64,000 bases of DNA from Calycina herbarum (Eukaryota > Ascomycota > Leotiomycetes > Helotiales > Pezizellaceae), in assembly GCA_001414485.1 (NCBI GenBank), contig LLEY01000085.1:209009-273008 (forward strand). The letters are read 5' to 3'. Shown here in pieces: positions 58,461-64,000 of the stretch; within the stretch, counting starts at the first letter, position 1; every line of letters starts with the position of its first letter. The position numbers and the translations under genes were made by a program. The notes below the pieces were generated by a model that worked only from the letters and a program-made list of their open reading frames with translations, did not search any database and was not told where the DNA came from.

Positions 58461-60588
58461 ATGACTTCGACAAAGATCCCGGAAGAGAATGAAATACAAC
58501 TAAAGAATATTGAGCAAGAACCGCCGGCCATGTATGCTTCCATCATTTCCCACGTCATACATTATTTCTGACCATATCGCAAACAGACACGACTCCGAGT
58601 TTTCTGCTGAGGATGAACCACATTCGCCTTTACCGAGAAAGGAAACCCTACTAATTAATGGAATCCACTGTCTATCTCCAACCACAATGATTGTATCGCT
58701 TCTACTCGGCGTTCTCTCGGCGGTCGGTCACCATGGATACTATTTGAGACTCGGTGGTCGCACTGTCGAGAGCGCCACGAGACAGCAATGGGCATTGAAG
58801 TGAGTAAAATCCCTATTATCAAACCATCCACTCTATTTATATTAATTTTCCGCTCAAGTGCAGGGGATGCATTTGCCGTTGGAATGAATGTTTTATTTAA
58901 AACCGCAATTAGGATTGCTTATACGCAATACGTATGGAGAGTATTACGATTCGAAGCGCTCTCTCTGGGGGCTATTAATGATGCTTTCAGCGCATCTAGT
59001 AACATAATGTCACTGCTGAGCTATGAGATTATAATACGGGCACCCGTCAGTACTTTGATGGTACTTAATATATGGTATGATAAGCTAATGCCATCCCCTC
59101 GTTCCCAATTTACAGTTTAACTAACATTATTAGGCTCTTGCCTATATCGTCTCTATTTACACCATCCTCATTATAGGTCACTAGCCTCAAAAAGTCAGTA
59201 TTATCAGATCCGATGTTGCCAATTTGGATCTATATGATCATGGCGTGCAACAATCGCTCGATGGAATATCCTATGTTCTCAAAATGGTATCCAAGGTTGC
59301 TGTCTCTAGCCAAGCCCTGTCTCCTGCTCCGCCAGTCGGTGTTGGAAGTCTAGATCTGTCTTATAACATCACCTCCCATGTTCCATTGTTGAGATGCAGT
59401 CCCGTCAACGCAACTTTTAAATCCGAGTTGATTGAGTTGATGCTCAATGCTACCGACTTAGAAGGCTTCCCCTTTCCAGCGAGTATGAAAATTGACAACG
59501 ACGGATTTTCCCCCACGACGTTCCACCTAGATGAAGAAAATCTAGAATGGTCATACCTTGATTCTCGGGATCCTTCTTATTGCAGAGGGGAGATTGGATA
59601 TTTTGCAGCCGCACCACGGATCATGCCAATCGCTGTTGCAAGCCAACCAAATGACACATCCACGCAGTACCAATTGGCTTATATGCAACAACGGTCTATC
59701 GCTGCTAGTCGCCTGTTGTTTTCAATCAAGAATTATGCAAAAAGTCATCGACCTGTCGACTTTTTTGATTGCCAAATTCATAATTCTTCCTTGAGCTTCA
59801 AGGTTGAACTTGTGTCCGGAATTGGGCACATTAGAGATGTCAAAAGGCAGTGGCTAAACCAATTGGAGGTGGGTTTGCGTAACTGTACCGCAAGCGGATT
59901 TCAAAGTTTCCCATTTAATACGGTATTTGATTTAGTTGTAAATCATGTTCAGGGGTCTGTGAGTAACGTACTATGGGACAGCCAACATAGTACGAGTCAA
60001 CAAGAGAAAAGGAGAATGTTCAATGGCACCAAACAATTACCTTTGATCGTCTAGACAGATCTTGCGAATTCGGTTCAGATACAGTCGTCTTTTAGAGGGA
60101 TGATTGAAACTGCTTGGCCTCAGCTGTTGATTGACTTAGCATCAGCTGAAAGGTTTCGGAATATCTCATTCTCCCAACATATCGAAGAGTTCTTGAACTC
60201 TACTTTGAGTCTCTTGAGTCGGCCCGACCTATGGTAATTATGCAAATAGTTCCGTGGAGACTGCAAACATAACAACCAGCAACCCCGAAACCTCTTCATC
60301 TCATACGGTGTCTCGGCACTGGCAAGTGCAGCAGCAGTTATATTAGGACTCATTACTTACTTCAAAAATGGCGTGAGTCATGTTTCAACGGTCTCATCTT
60401 TTGTGACTGCCATGCAGAACCCTGGTGTAAGTGATACCCCGCACACAATTGTTCCAAGTACATTTTTAAAACAAAAGTAGGTTCGGAAAGCGATGGAGAG
60501 ACTTCCGCCTGGAATACAGCCTCTAGAAAATGACTTGAAGAAGGTAAAGTTGGGATTTGTTGAGGAAAAGGGATTTATAACTACGTAG
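58461..60588 (+). pseudogene. Multi-pass membrane protein of unknown function, broken
   Basis: The gene opens MTSTKIPEENEIQLKNIEQE, splices at about 58,530, and continues through LLGVLSAVGHHGYYLRLGGR, then GDAFAVGMNVLFKTAIRIAY, LLPISSLFTPSSL and a lumenal domain with several N-glycosylation sites. It ends in a last membrane helix (YGVSALASAAAVILGLITYF). The order matches a large fungal family of uncharacterised four-helix membrane proteins of roughly 600 residues. The frame is broken by a TAG after FTPSSL (about 59,176), a TAG after LPLIV (60,052-60,054) and frame changes near 60,240-60,300. Splicing does not obviously repair them. Function unknown. Confidence 0.6.
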
Positions 60589-60684
60589 CAAGATGTGAAA
60601 TGTGGGTCCCACGCACCTGGATCGCGGGGTACACCATCAGGAGTTAAAAGAGAAAGAACACACTTCAACAGTTTTAATCACACA

Positions 60685-61788
60685 ATGTCATACGATACCA
60701 CTGGGATTGAGTTTTTCTCAATTCCAAACTTCAAGTTCGTTGGCGGAACTACGAAAGATATTAAAGTTGCCTACCGCTCATTCAACCCCACTTCTGCGAA
60801 AGGAACGGTTCTCATACCTACTTGTTTTGCGGGGCGTATAAACACAACTCTCAATTTCACGTCTGGAGCTTTGAAAGAGTACAATGTGATAGTTGTTGCT
60901 ATGCTTGGGAACGGGGAGAGTTCCAGTCCATCCAATGATGATGAGTTTCCCGAGGTCTACTCTCTTCGGTACCAGGTAAGCACCTAAGTAGTTACTTGTA
61001 CCTCTCACCTCCTAGAGTACTTTCGAAATTCAATGAAGTTTACTGAATTCAAATCGCCACGATAGGATTGCATCAATTCCCAGTACACTCTGCTCACCCA
61101 GCACTTCAAAATCGGAAGCCTAGAAGCAGTAATTGGCTTCTCAATGGGTGGTCAACAAGCCTACTATTGGGCTGTAATGTATGGCACCGGTCCATCCCCT
61201 TTCCTCAAGCACGCTGTGGTCATCTGTGGCAGCGCCAAAACCTCCGGACACAACTACGCCTTCCTTGAGGGTCCAACTTCCGCACTGATCACCAGTCAAG
61301 ATTACGACCAAGGCCGCTACAAACAGAACGGTGTCAAGCCCGTCCAAGGATTGAGAGCATTCGGTAGAGCTTACGCAGCGTGGCTGACGAGCGCCGAGTG
61401 GTTTAGACAGGAGCTTTGGAGGGAGTTAGGTGCGAAGACTTTGCCAGAGTGGCTACATCCGCCGATGGGGAAGGCGGCTCACGAGAGTTGGGATCCGGAA
61501 AACTTGATAGTGCTGGCGAGGATGTGGCAAGCGGGAGATGTTGGGACTGTTGCTGGAGATGGAGATTATAGAAAGGCGTTGGAGGGGATCACTGCGAAGG
61601 TGCTGGTTATGCCGAGTAAGACGGACCAATATTTTCCACCGGAGGATGGGGAGAATGAAGTCAGGTATTTGAAGAACGGGATTTCTGACCCGATTCCGAC
61701 GATATGGGGACATATGGGGGGAAGTGGGAAGAATCCAGTTGATACCAAGTGGTTAGATGATAAAATATCGACATTTCTCTCGGGTTAG
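60685..61788 (+). CDS. Homoserine O-acetyltransferase-like alpha/beta hydrolase
   Basis: Two exons (60,685-60,975 and 61,066-61,788) give 337 residues. The N-terminal KVAYRSFNPTSAKGTVLIPT, the loop LGNGESSSPSN and the nucleophile elbow GFSMGGQQAY with its Ser are as in the MetX/homoserine acetyltransferase branch of the alpha/beta hydrolase fold. Near the C-terminus lie KTDQYFPPEDGENE, the expected acid region, and the His motif IWGHMGGSG. At 337 residues it is shorter than true homoserine acetyltransferases (about 480-500), so it probably serves another acyl-transfer or hydrolysis reaction. The start at 60,685 fits the family N-terminus. It begins only 97 bases after the broken membrane-protein gene and reads intact. 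Confidence 0.88.
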
Positions 61789-62280
61789 AGCTGAGAAGTG
61801 ACATCGACACAACGGGTTAGATTGCTTAGTGGTAGCTTATAAATAATAAACTGAATCACTTTCATTAAAATGATAGATAGAAAGTTCTTGTAGTCGAAGC
61901 CTGGTTAGATAAGAAAGATGCGACGCTAACAATAACTATCTAGGTAACTACTAGACAGAACGCTTGGATTTACAATCGTAACTACATAGACGTAATTAGT
62001 TATATAGCCAATTAGTGGCCTTCGATTTGTTCCGTGTTACTGTCGCTGTCGCTACTGCTATCGCTGTACGTACTGTTTCTACGCTTACTCTCTGAACTGA
62101 CGTGTTTAACTTGCAGATTCCGACCGAACGATCCGACCAATCATATCGAAGCATATATCAGGGATGACGTCATTTAATTCAGTGGAATCGTCGGTTGTAA
62201 AGTAGAACGCGAGTATTTAACAAAGTGGAGCGTACTAGACAAGAGTAGTGTAGCCACATGACATACACATAATCACGTGA
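61789..62280. other. Intergenic transition to TA-rich DNA
   Basis: No gene seen. A short GCTGTCGCT-like triplet repeat lies at about 62,041-62,070. Composition turns TA-rich from about 62,280. Confidence 0.5.
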
Positions 62281-63690
62281 TTTGAAATTTTAGGTACTAC
62301 CTCTAGTATACTAAATTAACCTCTACTCTACCGCTTTTAAGATATAATTATATTACTATAATAAGCTCCTAAATAGAAGAATCTCTACTATTTATATCGA
62401 CTTTCTAGATTAGGAAGTTATATAGTAGTACTAGTGTAAATAGTACTTTCTAGCTTATTTGTTTAATAACCTCTACGAAAGAGTCTCTTCTATATAACTA
62501 TTTAAAGCCTTTTATAGTAAATTATTATTAGTATATAATAAGCACTTACGCTAGTACTAGTTAAGTACTTATACTAGTACTAAATAAGTCTAGTTATTTA
62601 AATATCCTAGACGTAGCTCGGATATATAAAGATCTATCCGGTTCAGCTATCTAAGGACCCGGCTATAGATTAGAAACACGGTACTATATATATTCGTTCG
62701 GCTATATAAGAATCCGGTTATAGAGTTAGAAATACGGTATTACGTATATCTAGTTATAGAAGAACGGTATTATATATATCCGGTTATAAAGCAGCTATAG
62801 TCTAAAGAGTATTTAGAATTATACTTATATATAGATAGAGTAGATATCTCCGTAGTTTAGTCTTTCTTTTCTTAAGTTAATTAATTATCGTTACTATTAA
62901 GGAAATATATAGTTCGGTCTAACTAGAGTGTAGCCGTAGCTAGTCCCGATTAGGTATAGCGTCACACGTGACAGCATAGCTATATATGTACAGACGCGAA
63001 CCTCGACCTTCTATACTCTTTAGTTAATATTACTTATAGCTTCTTTATAGCTTTTAAGCTCTAGAATAGTAGTATTAGGTGTTATATACTAGTATATAGC
63101 TATTAGTATAAGTTCGTCGATCTCTAGCACGTCTATATCCTAATCTATAAGATTAACACGTCTATCTCTAGGTCTAAGAGTTATATTAGAGCCTAGCTCT
63201 ATATTATTATCTTGTCCTAGTTCGTCTATATTATATAACAGTTTTTAATCTAGTAAATAAGCTTACTTTTAAGTAGCTTACTAGGTAAGATTATAAATAT
63301 ATTCTTCTATAGATATATAAATAGCTAGAGAAGAGAGAAGCTCTTCGCTTCTTATAAATAATCTATTCTTTAATCTCTACTATTATTTGCTTTTCTTTTT
63401 ACTTATATAGCGTATATATCGTCGCTATACCTACTGTCTTTAAAACACCTTTGCCTCTACTATTACCTATTACTCTACTCTTACTCTTATCTTAAATTTA
63501 TATAATAATATATTTATAATAATATATTAGTATCTAGTATACTTAGACATAAGTGCTTAAGTGTATATAGACCTAAAAGTTAAGCTTAGTCAGAATACCA
63601 CGGGACCTCGCGGTTCTGATATATCTAGAGCACTCTAGAGCAACGCGTTAAGTTTTATATATTAATTATATATACTTCCGTATACGTATT
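62281..63690. other. TA-rich RIP-like block, element unidentified
   Basis: The sequence lacks open frames and has the CTATA/TATAG-rich character of the other degraded blocks. Degenerate repeats with CGGTTATAG and CGGTATTA cores occur at 62,640-62,800. No LTR or known coding relic was recognised. Confidence 0.6.
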
Positions 63691-63699
63691 CCGTTTACG

Positions 63700-63895
63700 G
63701 AAGTGGCGTTTTATAGCGTATTTCGTATACGTATATATAAAGAGTCCTTTATACACCGTATACGTATTCCGAATACGTATATACAAAGAGTCCTTTATAC
63801 ACTATATACGTATTCCGTATACGTATATATAAGAAGGCCTTTGTATACTATATACGTATTCCGTATACGTATATACAAAAGAGTCCTTTGTATAT
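63700..63895. repeat. Tandem repeat, about 46-bp unit, four copies
   Basis: Units share a TATACGTATTCCGTATACGT palindromic core followed by a GTCCTTTATACAC-like tail. The tail recurs at about 63,747, 63,794, 63,840 and 63,887. Confidence 0.85.
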
Positions 63896-63946
63896 ATATA
63901 TATATAACTAAGTCCTAGGACGTCTACCTAGGACATATATATATAC

Positions 63947-63991
<45 letters not shown>

Positions 63992-64000
63992 TATATATAT
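63891..64000. repeat. TA/ATAC microsatellite
   Basis: Alternating TA with occasional CA runs to the window edge, interrupted by one AAGTCCTAGGACG…CCTAGGAC inverted repeat near 63,909-63,935. Confidence 0.9.

Overview
The window looks like a chromosome arm of a filamentous ascomycete (Pezizomycotina). Genes have short GT-AG introns of about 48-100 nt (one of 143). GC-balanced gene blocks alternate sharply with TA-rich blocks in which retrotransposons have been mutated by repeat-induced point mutation (RIP). A leotiomycete of the Sclerotiniaceae or Rutstroemiaceae type fits what I recognise, but that rank is inference.

Bases 1-20,640 are a RIP-degraded transposon block. It holds at least three Ty3/gypsy chromoviruses (one almost complete at 2,864-10,025, one lacking its 5' end at 10,026-16,110, one on the minus strand ending at 19,837). 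A 1.86-kb TA-flanked pogo/Fot1-like DNA transposon (606-2,463) sits inside a minus-strand chromovirus fragment.

Bases 20,900-46,944 look like a decayed secondary-metabolite gene cluster. It contains an MFS efflux-pump relic, a complete P450, a Xi-class glutathione transferase/glutathionyl-hydroquinone reductase with an in-frame stop, a 6PGDH-family dehydrogenase with a lost splice donor, and the first exon of an O-methyltransferase. A 13.7-kb transposon island follows (28,427-42,131), then the 3' part of a second P450 and an A-T-TE (NRPS-like) synthetase with two compensating frameshifts and a thioesterase lacking its catalytic-histidine segment. The island is nested three deep: a 0.5-kb TA-flanked MITE holds a Ty1/copia element with an AATAT target duplication, and that holds a complete chromovirus with an AAGGG target duplication. 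Together the genes suggest a furanone/benzoquinone-type aryl-acid dimer pathway with tailoring oxidations, methylation, export and quinone-adduct detoxification. That assignment is inference.

Bases 47,250-54,582 are an ordinary housekeeping block: a C2H2-like hypothetical protein, a ubiquitin-like/WLM metalloprotease, the KDEL receptor ERD2 and the 78-kDa subunit of mitochondrial complex I.

Bases 56,190-61,788 carry a Zn2Cys6 transcription factor, a broken multi-pass membrane protein gene and a homoserine O-acetyltransferase-like alpha/beta hydrolase. From about 62,280 the sequence is again TA-rich and RIP-like, ending in 46-bp tandem repeats and a TA microsatellite. All exon joins were made by eye from splice signals, reading frame and remembered family patterns. 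No search was run.
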